64,000 nucleotides of DNA, taken from positions 62,001 through 126,000 of the forward strand of contig NZ_FOVU01000004.1 in the NCBI RefSeq assembly GCF_900115265.1, given 5' to 3'. This document shows positions 52,345-61,007 of this stretch, in pieces (within the stretch, counting starts at the first letter, position 1; every line of letters begins with the position of its first letter). A model generated the notes under the pieces. The model saw only the letters and a list, made by a program, of their open reading frames with translations, ran no database searches and was not told the origin of the DNA. A program made the translations under genes and the position numbers. Source of the DNA: Bradyrhizobium sp. Ghvi (GTDB lineage: Bacteria > Pseudomonadota > Alphaproteobacteria > Rhizobiales > Xanthobacteraceae).

Positions 52345-53118
52345 TCAGCGTTTGATCCCGTCGAACGCGGCCATAATGCCGCGCTGGAATAGCGACCAGT
52401 CGAAGCCGAGCGCGATCACGCGGTAGCCGCGGTCGATCAGTTGGTTGGCCTGGTCTGCGGTGCGCGCCACGCCGCCGATCGGTACGCCGCTTCTCAGGAT
52501 GCCGGCCTCGGCGCGAGCGACCAGGTCGCGCAATTCCGGATCGTCCAGCTGGCCGCGTTTGTTGATGGAGGTCGCCAGATCGCCCGGGCCGATGACGGCA
52601 ACGTCGATGCCCGGCGTCGCCATGATCTCGTCGATGCGGTTGACGGCATCGACATGCTCGATGGTGACCATGCAGATCATCTCGTCGTCGGCTGACGCCA
52701 TGTAGTCGGGCATCGACTGACCCCAGCGAAACGGGGCGTGGAACGGTCCCCAGAGCCGGTCGCCGCGTGGCGGATAGCGCACGCTACGTACCGCCTTCTC
52801 GGCCTCGTCGCTGTTGGTGATCATGGGAAAGTTGATGCCGAAGGCGCCGATGTCCATGGGCGCTTTTGCAAGCCACGGCTCATTCGCGGCGATTCGCACC
52901 AGGGGCGTGCAGGGCGTGCCGGTCGTCGCCGCGATCATCGCATGCGCTTCGGTGAGTCCAATCGGCCCGTGCTCGAGATCGACGATGATCCAGTCGAGCG
53001 AGCGTGCCATGATCTGCACCAACTGCACGCTCGGGATCGTCGCGATCGCGCCGAAGGCAGGGCGGCCCTCGCTCCACATCTGGCGAAGGCGATTGAGCGG
53101 CGTGGCAGGGACCGACAT
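52345..53118 (-). CDS. HpcH/HpaI aldolase family protein
   Basis: A 257-residue class II pyruvate aldolase. Family features include IIVDLEHGPIGLTEAHAMI, the metal-binding region PFHAPFRWGQSMPDYMA, MVTIEHVDAVNRIDEI with the metal-ligand Glu, and GPGDLATSINKRGQLDDPEL. Such enzymes split 4-hydroxy-2-oxo acids or malyl-type compounds. The natural substrate cannot be named. AAGGTCATTCC precedes the ATG. Confidence 0.88.
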   Translation of the reverse strand: MSVPATPLNRLRQMWSEGRPAFGAIATIPSVQLVQIMARSLDWIIVDLEHGPIGLTEAHAMIAATTGTPCTPLVRIAANEPWLAKAPMDIGAFGINFPMITNSDEAEKAVRSVRYPPRGDRLWGPFHAPFRWGQSMPDYMASADDEMICMVTIEHVDAVNRIDEIMATPGIDVAVIGPGDLATSINKRGQLDDPELRDLVARAEAGILRSGVPIGGVARTADQANQLIDRGYRVIALGFDWSLFQRGIMAAFDGIKR

Positions 53119-53180
53119 GGAATGACCTTCGGGAGGCGACGATGCGCGAAGCCTAGCAGCGCGCCGCTTGGGCGCAAAGG

Positions 53181-53978
53181 TCAGGCGACTGCGCGCCCGC
53201 CGAAGAACGGCGTCAGGGTCGGTCCGAGCCCATGCACGCGGTTCGACGTGAAAATCATCTCGGCACCCGATTGCGCGATGCCGCCGCTAGGCGGGCCGAG
53301 CAGATCGGAAACGCGGCGGGCAATCGCAGGCGCTGGATCGATCCAGTCGACCGGCCAGGGTGCCAGCCGCTCCAGCCGATCCAGTAGCAGCGGGTAATGC
53401 GTGCAGGCGAGCACGATCGTGTCGGTGCGTGCGCTCGCATCGGACGCATCGCCGACGAAGCAGGGGGCGAGCTCGGCAAGGATGTCGGCATCGCTGATCG
53501 CCTGGCCGCTGAGCTCGCGTTCGGCGAGCGAGGCAAGCTCGGGCGAGCCGATCAGCGTCACCTCGCATCCTTGCGCGAAATCGCGGATCAGCGCCCTGGT
53601 GTATTCGCGCTTGACCGTGCCCTTGGTGCCGAGCACCGAGACGCGGCGGGTCTTCGACCGGGCGCAGGCCGGCTTGATCGCGGGTACCGTGCCGACAAAG
53701 GGTACGGAATAAGCGGCACGCAGATGCGATAGGACGAGGGTGGAGGCGGTGTTGCAGGCGATGACGACGAGGTCGGGATCATGGGTGTCGATCAGCTCCC
53801 CCATCAGCGGCACCACGCGGGCGATGATTTCGTCCTCGCTGTGATGGCCATAGGGGAAGAAGGCGTCGTCAGCGACGTAGGTATAATGCGCATCCGGGCG
53901 CGCAGCCACGACCTCACGCAGCACGGTGAGGCCACCAAGGCCGGAATCGAATACCAGGATCGTCGAGGAATTGGTCAC
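53181..53978 (-). CDS. murI: Glutamate racemase
   Basis: MurI makes D-glutamate for peptidoglycan. The 265-residue protein has FDSGLGGLTVLREV at the start and the two catalytic cysteines in VIACNTASTL (Cys75) and VLACTHYPLL. The start is GTG 53978. It is transcribed away from the cytochrome b561 remnant. Confidence 0.95.
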   Translation of the reverse strand: MTNSSTILVFDSGLGGLTVLREVVAARPDAHYTYVADDAFFPYGHHSEDEIIARVVPLMGELIDTHDPDLVVIACNTASTLVLSHLRAAYSVPFVGTVPAIKPACARSKTRRVSVLGTKGTVKREYTRALIRDFAQGCEVTLIGSPELASLAERELSGQAISDADILAELAPCFVGDASDASARTDTIVLACTHYPLLLDRLERLAPWPVDWIDPAPAIARRVSDLLGPPSGGIAQSGAEMIFTSNRVHGLGPTLTPFFGGRAVA

Positions 53979-54019
53979 GTCAGTACCCTAGCCCCTCATG
54001 GTTACCATTCGGTTTTTAG

Positions 54020-54214
54020 GGCGGTTTTGCGGCGGGGACGGCTGGCGCGGACTTTTTCGGCCCGTTGAACGTGCCGAAATTCACCTCTCCGACCAAGCAA
54101 CGGGGGCCTCACATCTTCTTGGTCTACGTGCTGCTGGAATTGATTGCGGTGCATGTGCTCGCAGCCCTCTGGCACTGCTTGATTCGCCGGACCGCGTCGC
54201 GGCGCGCATGGTGA
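54020..54214 (+). pseudogene. Remnant of a cytochrome b561-type membrane protein (C-terminal part)
   Basis: A 64-codon frame with no start codon, bounded upstream by an in-frame TAG, runs to TGA at 54212-54214. Its translation contains ADFFGPLNVPKF and then HIFLVYVLLELIAVHVLAAL followed by WHCLIRRTASRR. This is the pattern of the last transmembrane helix of cytochrome b561 proteins (the FFG...VP stretch, the membrane helix with its heme-type His, and WH..IRR). The first heme His and earlier helices are missing, so it is a decayed fragment. Another frame through this stretch has no family resemblance. Confidence 0.65.
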
Positions 54215-54242
54215 CGAATGACGTGGGATGGGGCCAGGCCTG

Positions 54243-54267
54243 ATTGCTCCGCTGCGCTCGCAATGAC
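54243..54267. repeat. Half copy of family B repeat
   Basis: ATTGCTCCGCTGCGCTCGC followed by AATGAC matches the 3' arm of the elements at 11553-11639 and 37298-37370 apart from one base. The 5' arm is absent. It lies just after the cytochrome b561 remnant and before the GST gene. Confidence 0.7.
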
Positions 54268-54320
54268 AGCGTATGATATGGCACCGCGGCTCATCCAATT
54301 TGCGGCGCAAGGAGACTCCC

Positions 54321-54962
54321 ATGCTCACCGTCCATCATCTCGGCAAATCGCAATCCGAACGCATCGTCTGGCTCTGCGAGGAGCTCGGGATTCCCTATGA
54401 GCTGAAGCGCTATGCGCGCGATCCCGTCACCATGCTGGCGCCGCCTGATTACAAGGCGCTGCATCCGATCGGAGCGGCGCCTGTCATCGTCGATGACGAT
54501 CTCGTGCTCGCCGAATCCGGGGCCATCGTCGAATACATCATCGCCAAATACGGCAACGGCCGGCTCGTGCTCGGCCCGGATGCTCCCGATTTCGCGCAAT
54601 TCCTGTACTGGTTTCACTTTGCCAACGGCACACTGCAGGCCGGCATGGGGCGGCTGATGCTGTTGAACCGGCTCAAGCTCACTGATGACAATCCGATGCT
54701 GGCCGCGATCAGGGCGCGCGTTGATCGTGCCTTCGACCTCGTCGACGCACGCGTGCGCGATGCCGAATATCTCGCCGGCAGCAGCTTTACCACGGCTGAC
54801 ATCATGATTGGCTTCTCGCTCACCACGATGCGCTACTTCCAGCCCTACGACCTTTCGCGCTGCCCGAACGTGGTCAGATATCTCGGCCGCATCGCTGCGC
54901 GTCCGGCTTACCGGCGTGCGATGAAGAAGGGCGATCCCGGCATGGCGCTCTTGCTGAGCTGA
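54321..54962 (+). CDS. Glutathione S-transferase family protein
   Basis: A 213-residue GST. The N-terminal thioredoxin-like domain has SQSERIVWLCEELGIPYELK and the glutathione-binding ALHPIGAAPVIVDDDLVLAESGAIVEYI (core IGAAPVI and ESGAIVEYI). The C-terminal helical domain has FTTADIMIGFSLTTMRYF. AAGGAG precedes ATG 54321. The substrate is not predictable from sequence. It is convergent with the cNMP-binding gene. Confidence 0.9.
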   Translation: MLTVHHLGKSQSERIVWLCEELGIPYELKRYARDPVTMLAPPDYKALHPIGAAPVIVDDDLVLAESGAIVEYIIAKYGNGRLVLGPDAPDFAQFLYWFHFANGTLQAGMGRLMLLNRLKLTDDNPMLAAIRARVDRAFDLVDARVRDAEYLAGSSFTTADIMIGFSLTTMRYFQPYDLSRCPNVVRYLGRIAARPAYRRAMKKGDPGMALLLS

Positions 54963-54969
54963 GCGGTGA

Positions 54970-55776
54970 TCAGGCGATCTTGTTCGTGGTCGCCGCCTGC
55001 GCTGCGGCCAGCTGCTTCTGCAAGCGGTCGATGTTTTGCAAGAGGCGCTGGCTGGTCAGCACCAGGAAATAATAGCCGAACTGCGGATCCTGAAAGTAGA
55101 TCTCGAGCAACCGGTCATAGGTAATCGTCAGCACCTGGCCGTCTTCGATGCATTCGATCGTTGCGGTGCGCCGGTTGTCCGGCGTGAGGAAGCCGAACTC
55201 GCCCATGAGGGCTCCAGGCCCGATTTCGACGCCGATCTCCTTCACGAGGAATTTGCCGGTGACGGTGAGAAGCATCTCCTTGGCCGGATCGCCCAATCTG
55301 AACAGCGTGTCGCCGCGGCGGTATTTGCGCTCGGCCATGAACGGCTTGAGCCATTCGATCGACATGTCGCCTTCGGCCGCATGACGCGCCTTCTTGACCA
55401 GCTTGAGCATCTGCCGCAGGCGAAAAGCGTTGATCGGAAGCAGCAGCAGATACAGCAGGAACGTCGAGACGTTGGCCGATAGGGCGCCGAAAAGGGCGAA
55501 GAAGGCGCAACCGACCATGTTGGCGACGCGCAGGGGCACCATCGTCCGCATCAGGAGTGTGGCAACGAAGAAGACGGCGCCAACCGCGGCGAACATGTTG
55601 GCCAGCGTGATGTTGTGAACGAAGATCTCGAGCAAGCGGTTGAAGATCGCGTCCCAAGTGACGTTGTTGGGGTCGAGGCCCATCTGGACCAGGATCTTCG
55701 CGATCCTGAGATTGTCCGTTGCCGCATCCAGAATGCGGTCGAGGATCGACGAAATGTCTACGCTGCCGGACGGCAT
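54970..55776 (-). CDS. Membrane protein with cyclic-nucleotide-binding domain, Popeye-like architecture
   Basis: A 268-residue protein from ATG 55776. About three hydrophobic helices (around residues 50-120: TLANMFAAVGAVFFVATLLM, ANMVGCAFFALFGALSA, TFLLYLLLLPINAFRLRQML) precede a cNMP-binding domain (about 135-245) whose cassette is PGALMGEFGFLTPDNRRTAT. The order of short N-terminus, three helices and cAMP domain is that of Popeye-domain proteins. A C-terminal coiled coil (QNIDRLQKQLAAAQ) may oligomerise it. The role is unknown; cAMP sensing at the membrane is an inference. Confidence 0.8.
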   Translation of the reverse strand: MPSGSVDISSILDRILDAATDNLRIAKILVQMGLDPNNVTWDAIFNRLLEIFVHNITLANMFAAVGAVFFVATLLMRTMVPLRVANMVGCAFFALFGALSANVSTFLLYLLLLPINAFRLRQMLKLVKKARHAAEGDMSIEWLKPFMAERKYRRGDTLFRLGDPAKEMLLTVTGKFLVKEIGVEIGPGALMGEFGFLTPDNRRTATIECIEDGQVLTITYDRLLEIYFQDPQFGYYFLVLTSQRLLQNIDRLQKQLAAAQAATTNKIA

Positions 55777-56020
55777 GGTACTAACCCCGCATAAGGCCTT
55801 CAGTCCCGGTATCCGCGGCAGGTATAACCGAAATCGAATGACGACCGCTTGAAATGAAGCCTTCGGCCGTCCTGCCGCAAGGGGCAAATTTTAGCCTGCT
55901 CGGACGTTTCGGCAATTGCCCGTTGGTTGCGTGCATGATCCGGCAGCCCCGTGATTCGGGCGGGCGCCGCAGGCTGATTTTGCCGCCGGACAGGCCGGCG
56001 CGATCACGGGCTTTGTTCCG

Positions 56021-57103
56021 CTAAGGCTTGGCGCCGGGTTGGATGACCTGCTGCTCGACCAGCGTAAGGTGACCCGGTAGCGCGCCGGCGCGCAGCAGCA
56101 TGGCGACGCTGTTGGCCTCGTCCAGGGTGAAATTGCCAGAGATCTGGACCGAGCCGCCGGTGATGGGCTCGCGGATCACGGGAGCGGAGATCACTCTGCC
56201 GTCGAGCACGATGGCGAAGGGTTTGCCGACGTTCTCTTCGGTGACGTGGGCGAAGCGCCGGGTGCCGCGTCCGTTGAAGCGGAACTGGGCGATCGGCTCC
56301 TTGGTGCCGGTCGCAAAGCCAGGCGCTGCATAGTTGATGTCCTCACCGTCGAGCGCACTGGCTTTGGTGACCAGATAAGGCTTCTTGTCCTTGAAGCCGA
56401 GCAGGACTTCGGAGCCCTCAGGTGGAGTGCCGGATTGCGCCTGCTCCGCCAGCATCGAAACGTCAATCGGACGGAAGCTGACCGTAACCTTGTGGGCAAA
56501 GATCGCGGTAATGCGCTCGGGATCGGTTACGCCTGGCAGAAAGATCCGGATGCGGTCGCTCCCGTCAGGAACCACGCTGGCAAGCTTGGCACCGGCGTCC
56601 TTGAGACGTTGCTCGATCATGCCGATGGCGTCTTCGACGAGATCGTGCAGCCGCGCCTTGGATGCGGCATCCGTCGGTGTGAGCCGGACGGCTCCATCGC
56701 CGCCATCGCTCATGGAAACGGCATGCGATGGCAGACCCTCCGCGGCAGATGCGAGCTTGCGCGCGAGCTGGTCGCGTCCTTTGGAGTCGGCGATCTTCAC
56801 ATCGACTCCGCCATCGCGGATCGCAAGGCCTGAGAAGGCGATATGGCCGTCGTGCAAGTTCTTGTAGACGTCATCGCGCAGATCCATAACGACGCCTTCG
56901 CGCAAACCCTCGCTGTCCACCTTGTAAATGATGCGCGACCCGCCCAGCTTCTCCATCTTTTCGCCGACCAAGGCCGTGATCTTGGCGCGCATCCTGTCGA
57001 ACTGACTGTCCTCGGCGAGCGCAGTGCGCGGCAAGACGATCGCCGCTGCCATGGCCAAGGCGAGGATCAGTCGAGTGGCGCGGTCCCGCCGGGGCGTGGT
57101 CAT
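56021..57103 (-). CDS. SecD-like periplasmic head protein lacking the membrane domain
   Basis: A 360-residue exported protein. After a signal peptide (LILALAMAAAIVLPRTALA), it has the SecD P1 head pattern: IGMIEQRLKDAGAKLASVV, IRIFLPGVTDPERITAIF, TEENVGKPFAIVLDGRVISAPVIRE-type core (seen as GKPFAIVLDGRVISAP) and SGNFTLDEANSVAMLLRAGA. In full SecD this is followed by five membrane helices; here the protein stops after PGHLTLVEQQV with no helices. GAGG lies before ATG 57103. It is not the housekeeping secDF pair, and its function is unknown. Confidence 0.82.
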   Translation of the reverse strand: MTTPRRDRATRLILALAMAAAIVLPRTALAEDSQFDRMRAKITALVGEKMEKLGGSRIIYKVDSEGLREGVVMDLRDDVYKNLHDGHIAFSGLAIRDGGVDVKIADSKGRDQLARKLASAAEGLPSHAVSMSDGGDGAVRLTPTDAASKARLHDLVEDAIGMIEQRLKDAGAKLASVVPDGSDRIRIFLPGVTDPERITAIFAHKVTVSFRPIDVSMLAEQAQSGTPPEGSEVLLGFKDKKPYLVTKASALDGEDINYAAPGFATGTKEPIAQFRFNGRGTRRFAHVTEENVGKPFAIVLDGRVISAPVIREPITGGSVQISGNFTLDEANSVAMLLRAGALPGHLTLVEQQVIQPGAKP

Positions 57104-57351
57104 GATCACCTCACGTATTGCGGCAGGACGCTGGCAGATGAGTCCAATGCCAGTTCTTGGTAGCCGGATCGGGCAGGGAGGTTCAAAAATCGCCCGGCGA
57201 GGTCTATCGCCGCAGCCGCCAGGCAATGGACGAACGCCCGATCATCCATCATTGTGGTCCCGCTCGACCGGTCATCGGTCGGGGCCCCGCCGACCCAAAC
57301 GTCAAAACGACAGGCGGCAAGGGGACGACATCTGAGGGAGGACGGTATTCC

Positions 57352-59259
57352 ATGGCGGGCATCCACGCGCTCGATCGCCTCATCGGCGATGACTATCCGG
57401 AGCTTTTGACGGACGAGGAGGTCCGGACCTTCGAGCAGGTCCCTTATGCCGATCGGGTCGCCGCCGAGAGCACCTACGATGCCATCAGGCTCGGTGCCGC
57501 GCGCAACCCCGACGGGGGAGCGCTCCAGTTTCTGCAAAATGCCGATCCGGCCGATACGCCTGTTGTGGTCACCTACCGCGACTTCATCGCGCGCGTCACG
57601 CAGGCAGCCAACATGTTTCATGTGCTCGGCGCGGAAAAGGGCGACGTCATCTCCTTCATGCTGCCGCTGCTGCCCGATGCTTTCGTGACGCTGTTCGGCG
57701 CCGAGGCCGCCGGCATCGCCAATCCCGTCAACCCGCTTCTCGAGCCGCACCAGATCGCGGAAATTCTGGAAGCTGCGAACACGAAAATCCTGGTCGCGCT
57801 TGGGCCGATGCCGGGCACCGACATCTGGCAGAAGGTCGAGCAGATCCGGCCGCAACTCAAGCATCTCAAGGCGATCGTGCAGGTGGCGGGTGGCGGTGAT
57901 CCCGCCAACGGAATCTTCGCGTTCAGTGATTTGATCAAGCAACAGCCGTCGGACCGGCTTGTCAGCGGGCGCAAGATCGCGGGCCACGACATCGCCGCCT
58001 ATTTCCACACCGGCGGCACCACCGGCACGCCGAAATTGGTACGGCACACCCATGCCAATCAGGTCTATCAGGCCTGGGCGCTCAACCTGCTGCTGAAGTC
58101 GAAGCCCGGCGCCAACTTGCTGTTCGGCATGCCCCTGTTTCACGTCGGGGGATCACTGACGCAGGTGCTGCTGACGCTGTCGAGCGGTGGTTCGCTGGTG
58201 GTGTTGTCGCCGAGCGGCTGGCGCAATCCGAACGCGGTGAAGAACATCTGGGGGCTGGTCGAGCGCTTCAAGCCGGAGGCGTTGTCGAGCGTGCCGACCG
58301 TTCTGGCCGCAGCTCTTTCGGTGCCGCCTGGCAATTCCGACATCTCCAGCCTGAAATACGCGGCCGGCGGTGGCTCGGCGATTCCCGTTGCGGTCGGCTC
58401 GGCGATTCAGGAGAAGCTCAAGCTGCCCGTGGTCGAGGTCTACGGCATGACGGAGACGTCGAGCGTGCACACGCTCGCCTATCCGTTGCGGCCGATCCGG
58501 CTCGGCTCGGTCGGCCTGCCCATGCCTTACTCGCGGGTGCGCATCGTGCAGCTCGATGCCGACGGCAATTTGATCCGCGACTGCAAACCCGACGAGATCG
58601 GCGTCGTCATCATGGCCGGCCCCGGCGTGTTCGGCGGCTACCTCAACGACGCCCACAACAAGGGCGCCTTCGTCGACGGGGTCTGGGTGAATTCCGGTGA
58701 TCTCGGCCGGTTAGACGCCGATGGTTATCTCTGGCTCACGGGCCGCGCCAAGGATCTCGTGATCCGCGGCGGGCACAACATCGATCCCGCGCCGATCGAG
58801 GAGATCATGTTCCGCCATCCCGCTGTCGGCTTCGCTGCGGTGGTCGGCCAGCCCGATGCCTATGCCGGTGAGCTGCCGGTGGGCTATGTGCAGTTGAAGC
58901 CGGGCGCAAAGGTCGAGCCCGGCGAGCTCGAGGCATGGGTGCGCGAGCGCACGCCGGAACGTGCCGCTGTACCGGTGCAGGTCATCCCGATCGACCCGAT
59001 GCCAGTGACCGGCGTCGGCAAGGTGTTCAAGCCGCAGCTGCGCTGGGACGCGGCACAGCGCGTGTTCACCAAGGTGCTGGCGCACCTCGTTGAGCGCGGC
59101 ATCGATTGCAAGGTGAAGGTCGGTGCCCATGGCAGCCACGGTTCGATCGCCACAGTGACGCTGGCAGGTTTGCCTGCGGACCAGCGCGAGGCCGTGGCGG
59201 CCGAGGTGCATGCGCTGCTCGCGCCGTTCGTGATGCGGCATGAGGTGGTGCAGGCGTAG
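57352..59259 (+). CDS. Acyl-CoA synthetase, AMP-forming
   Basis: A 635-residue adenylate-forming enzyme that activates a carboxylic acid to its CoA thioester. The phosphate-loop motif is HTGGTTGTPKLVRHTH (near residue 220), followed by VYGMTETSSVHTLAYP and the hinge VNSGDLGRLDADGYLWLTGRAKD (core SGDLGRLDADGYLWLTG). The catalytic lysine is in VTGVGKVFKPQL near residue 557. The sequence is of the fatty or aromatic acid type, but the substrate is not determined. ATG 57352 (MAGIHALDRLI) has GGGAGGA upstream. Confidence 0.9.
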   Translation: MAGIHALDRLIGDDYPELLTDEEVRTFEQVPYADRVAAESTYDAIRLGAARNPDGGALQFLQNADPADTPVVVTYRDFIARVTQAANMFHVLGAEKGDVISFMLPLLPDAFVTLFGAEAAGIANPVNPLLEPHQIAEILEAANTKILVALGPMPGTDIWQKVEQIRPQLKHLKAIVQVAGGGDPANGIFAFSDLIKQQPSDRLVSGRKIAGHDIAAYFHTGGTTGTPKLVRHTHANQVYQAWALNLLLKSKPGANLLFGMPLFHVGGSLTQVLLTLSSGGSLVVLSPSGWRNPNAVKNIWGLVERFKPEALSSVPTVLAAALSVPPGNSDISSLKYAAGGGSAIPVAVGSAIQEKLKLPVVEVYGMTETSSVHTLAYPLRPIRLGSVGLPMPYSRVRIVQLDADGNLIRDCKPDEIGVVIMAGPGVFGGYLNDAHNKGAFVDGVWVNSGDLGRLDADGYLWLTGRAKDLVIRGGHNIDPAPIEEIMFRHPAVGFAAVVGQPDAYAGELPVGYVQLKPGAKVEPGELEAWVRERTPERAAVPVQVIPIDPMPVTGVGKVFKPQLRWDAAQRVFTKVLAHLVERGIDCKVKVGAHGSHGSIATVTLAGLPADQREAVAAEVHALLAPFVMRHEVVQA

Positions 59260-59288
59260 GTGAAGGCGGGGCTGGCTTCGGCGTTGCC

Positions 59289-60179
59289 TCAACTGCCGCG
59301 ATAAGTCGAGTAGCTCCAGGGCGTGACCAGGAGCGGCACGTGCAGGTGCTGCTCCGGTTCCGAGACGCTGAAGCGCAACGGAATGACATCGAGGAATGGC
59401 GGGTCACTCAGCGGCACGGCACGGCCGGCGAAATAAGCGCCGGCCTGAAAGCGCAGCTCGTACGTGCCGATCGGCACGGGCCGTCCCTCGATCGGCTCGG
59501 GGCTGGTGCGGCCGTCGGCGTTGGTGACGAGGTCTGCGATCAGGCGCTCCTCGCCATGGCGGGACAGCTCGACCAGGTTGAACTTCATGCCCCCGGCTGG
59601 CAGTCCGCGATGAGTGTCGAGGACGTGGACCGATAGCGTGCCGTGGACCGCCAGCGGCTCCTCACTCGCGATCATGCTGGCAAGACGAAGGCTTGCGATG
59701 CGCGCGATCTCGGTCAACGCCTCTTTTTCCTCCTGCGCGGGGTCGTTGTTCAGCCGGCGCGCGAAGGCGTCGAGGATCGAATCCTTGGTGTGGCGGCGCA
59801 CGCAGATCATGAAAGGAAAGCCGAACTTCGCCTTGTAGGCGTTGTTCAGCTGCTCGAACATTGCGAACTCGATGTCCGATAACCGGTCGAGGCCGGCGCC
59901 GTCCTGCTCGTGTGTCGAATGTGCAGTCAGGCCCCGCGCGCGCTGGGCCTTGTTGGCAAGGTCGGGATGAGCGCGGATCAGCTTGAGCCGCTGTTCAGCG
60001 GGCGCTCGCTCGATCGAAGCGAGCATCGCATCGCGCAACGCTGCGAGGTTCTTGTACGGCCGCCGCGCAGCGGCTGCCTCCGCGACCCAGGGCGAATATT
60101 CGAATATCTCGCCGAGCGCAGCGGCGAAATCGGCCGTGCCGGCGCGGTTGAGGCCGTCGAGCGTGAGTTGTCCGGGCAC
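59289..60179 (-). CDS. Bifunctional OHCU decarboxylase / 5-hydroxyisourate hydrolase (UraD-UraH fusion)
   Basis: This 296-residue enzyme would perform the last two steps from 5-hydroxyisourate to S-allantoin. Residues about 1-165 are OHCU decarboxylase: EYSPWVAEAA, the active-site His71 in RAHPDLANKAQRA and THEQDGAGLD. Residues about 180-296 are the transthyretin-like hydrolase: LSVHVLDTHRGLPAGG, and the C-terminal tetrapeptide YRGS, which is the family hallmark. Plants have the same domain order in allantoin synthase. It lies 12 bases after an ABC permease gene and is probably co-transcribed with the importer. Confidence 0.93.
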   Translation of the reverse strand: MPGQLTLDGLNRAGTADFAAALGEIFEYSPWVAEAAAARRPYKNLAALRDAMLASIERAPAEQRLKLIRAHPDLANKAQRARGLTAHSTHEQDGAGLDRLSDIEFAMFEQLNNAYKAKFGFPFMICVRRHTKDSILDAFARRLNNDPAQEEKEALTEIARIASLRLASMIASEEPLAVHGTLSVHVLDTHRGLPAGGMKFNLVELSRHGEERLIADLVTNADGRTSPEPIEGRPVPIGTYELRFQAGAYFAGRAVPLSDPPFLDVIPLRFSVSEPEQHLHVPLLVTPWSYSTYRGS

Positions 60180-60191
60180 GAAAATCTCCGT

Positions 60192-61007
60192 TCAGTGCAT
60201 CTGCCGGGTCAGCCCGGCAAAGCGTTCGGCGAGCAGCATCAGGATCAGGGTGGCGATCACGATCGCGCCTGACGCGGCCGCAGTGCGGACGTCGAGATTG
60301 GTCTCGATCTGTTGCCAGAGGTGAATCGGCAGCATCTCGGTGCGTTCGTCGGCGAGGAATAGCGACACCGGAACGTTGTCGAAGGACGCCATGAAGGCGA
60401 GAAAGGCGCCCGCGCCAATGCCGGGCCCGATCAGCGGCAGGGTGATACGGCGAAACGTCGTCAGGCGATCGGCGCCGAGACTCTCGGAGGCCTCGAGCAA
60501 ACTGGCGTCGAGCTGCGACAGGGAGGCAAGGGTCGTTCTCAGTACGAAAGGCACGCAGACGATGCCATGGCCGAGCACGAGGAGGGGAACGCTCGGCGAG
60601 AGGCCGAGCCTATTGATGAAGATCAGCGCGGCAAAGCCGAATGACAGCGCAGGCAGGAGCAGCGGCGACATGAACAGCAGGTCCGCCGCGCGCATCAGTG
60701 GGGAGCGGCTGCGCGCGATCGCGAGCGCTGCGGCCGTGCCGCATATGCTCGACAACAGCGTGGTCCAGAAAGCCACGATCAGGCTGTTCAGTCCTGCGCG
60801 CTGCATCTGGTCGGCGTCGAGCAGCGCGACATACCAGCGCAACGAGAACCCGGGCGGCGGAAAGCGCAGGGATTGCGATGAGGTGAGCGAGGTCAGCAGC
60901 ACGACGGCGGTAGGCAGCACCAGGAACAGCAGGGCGATGGCCGCAAGCAGCCCGAACACGAGCTTGAGCGACAGGGCTTCCCAGCGGATTCGTCTACGCC
61001 CGGCCAT
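60192..61007 (-). CDS. ABC transporter permease (spermidine/putrescine PotC type)
   Basis: A 271-residue inner-membrane permease with about six helices and the coupling loop ESLGADRLTTFRRITLPLIGPG. LNSLIVAFWTTLLSSICGTAAALA is typical of PotC-like subunits. Its start overlaps the upstream permease stop by 14 bases. It forms a heteromeric channel with that permease and the ATPase at 62923-63999. The substrate may be a purine breakdown compound because UraD-UraH is the next gene. Confidence 0.88.
   Translation of the reverse strand: MAGRRRIRWEALSLKLVFGLLAAIALLFLVLPTAVVLLTSLTSSQSLRFPPPGFSLRWYVALLDADQMQRAGLNSLIVAFWTTLLSSICGTAAALAIARSRSPLMRAADLLFMSPLLLPALSFGFAALIFINRLGLSPSVPLLVLGHGIVCVPFVLRTTLASLSQLDASLLEASESLGADRLTTFRRITLPLIGPGIGAGAFLAFMASFDNVPVSLFLADERTEMLPIHLWQQIETNLDVRTAAASGAIVIATLILMLLAERFAGLTRQMH

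Noticed and set aside
54002..54328. A 108-codon minus-strand frame before the GST gene
   Set aside because: No family pattern; the plus-strand frame in the same place carries the cytochrome b561 signature.
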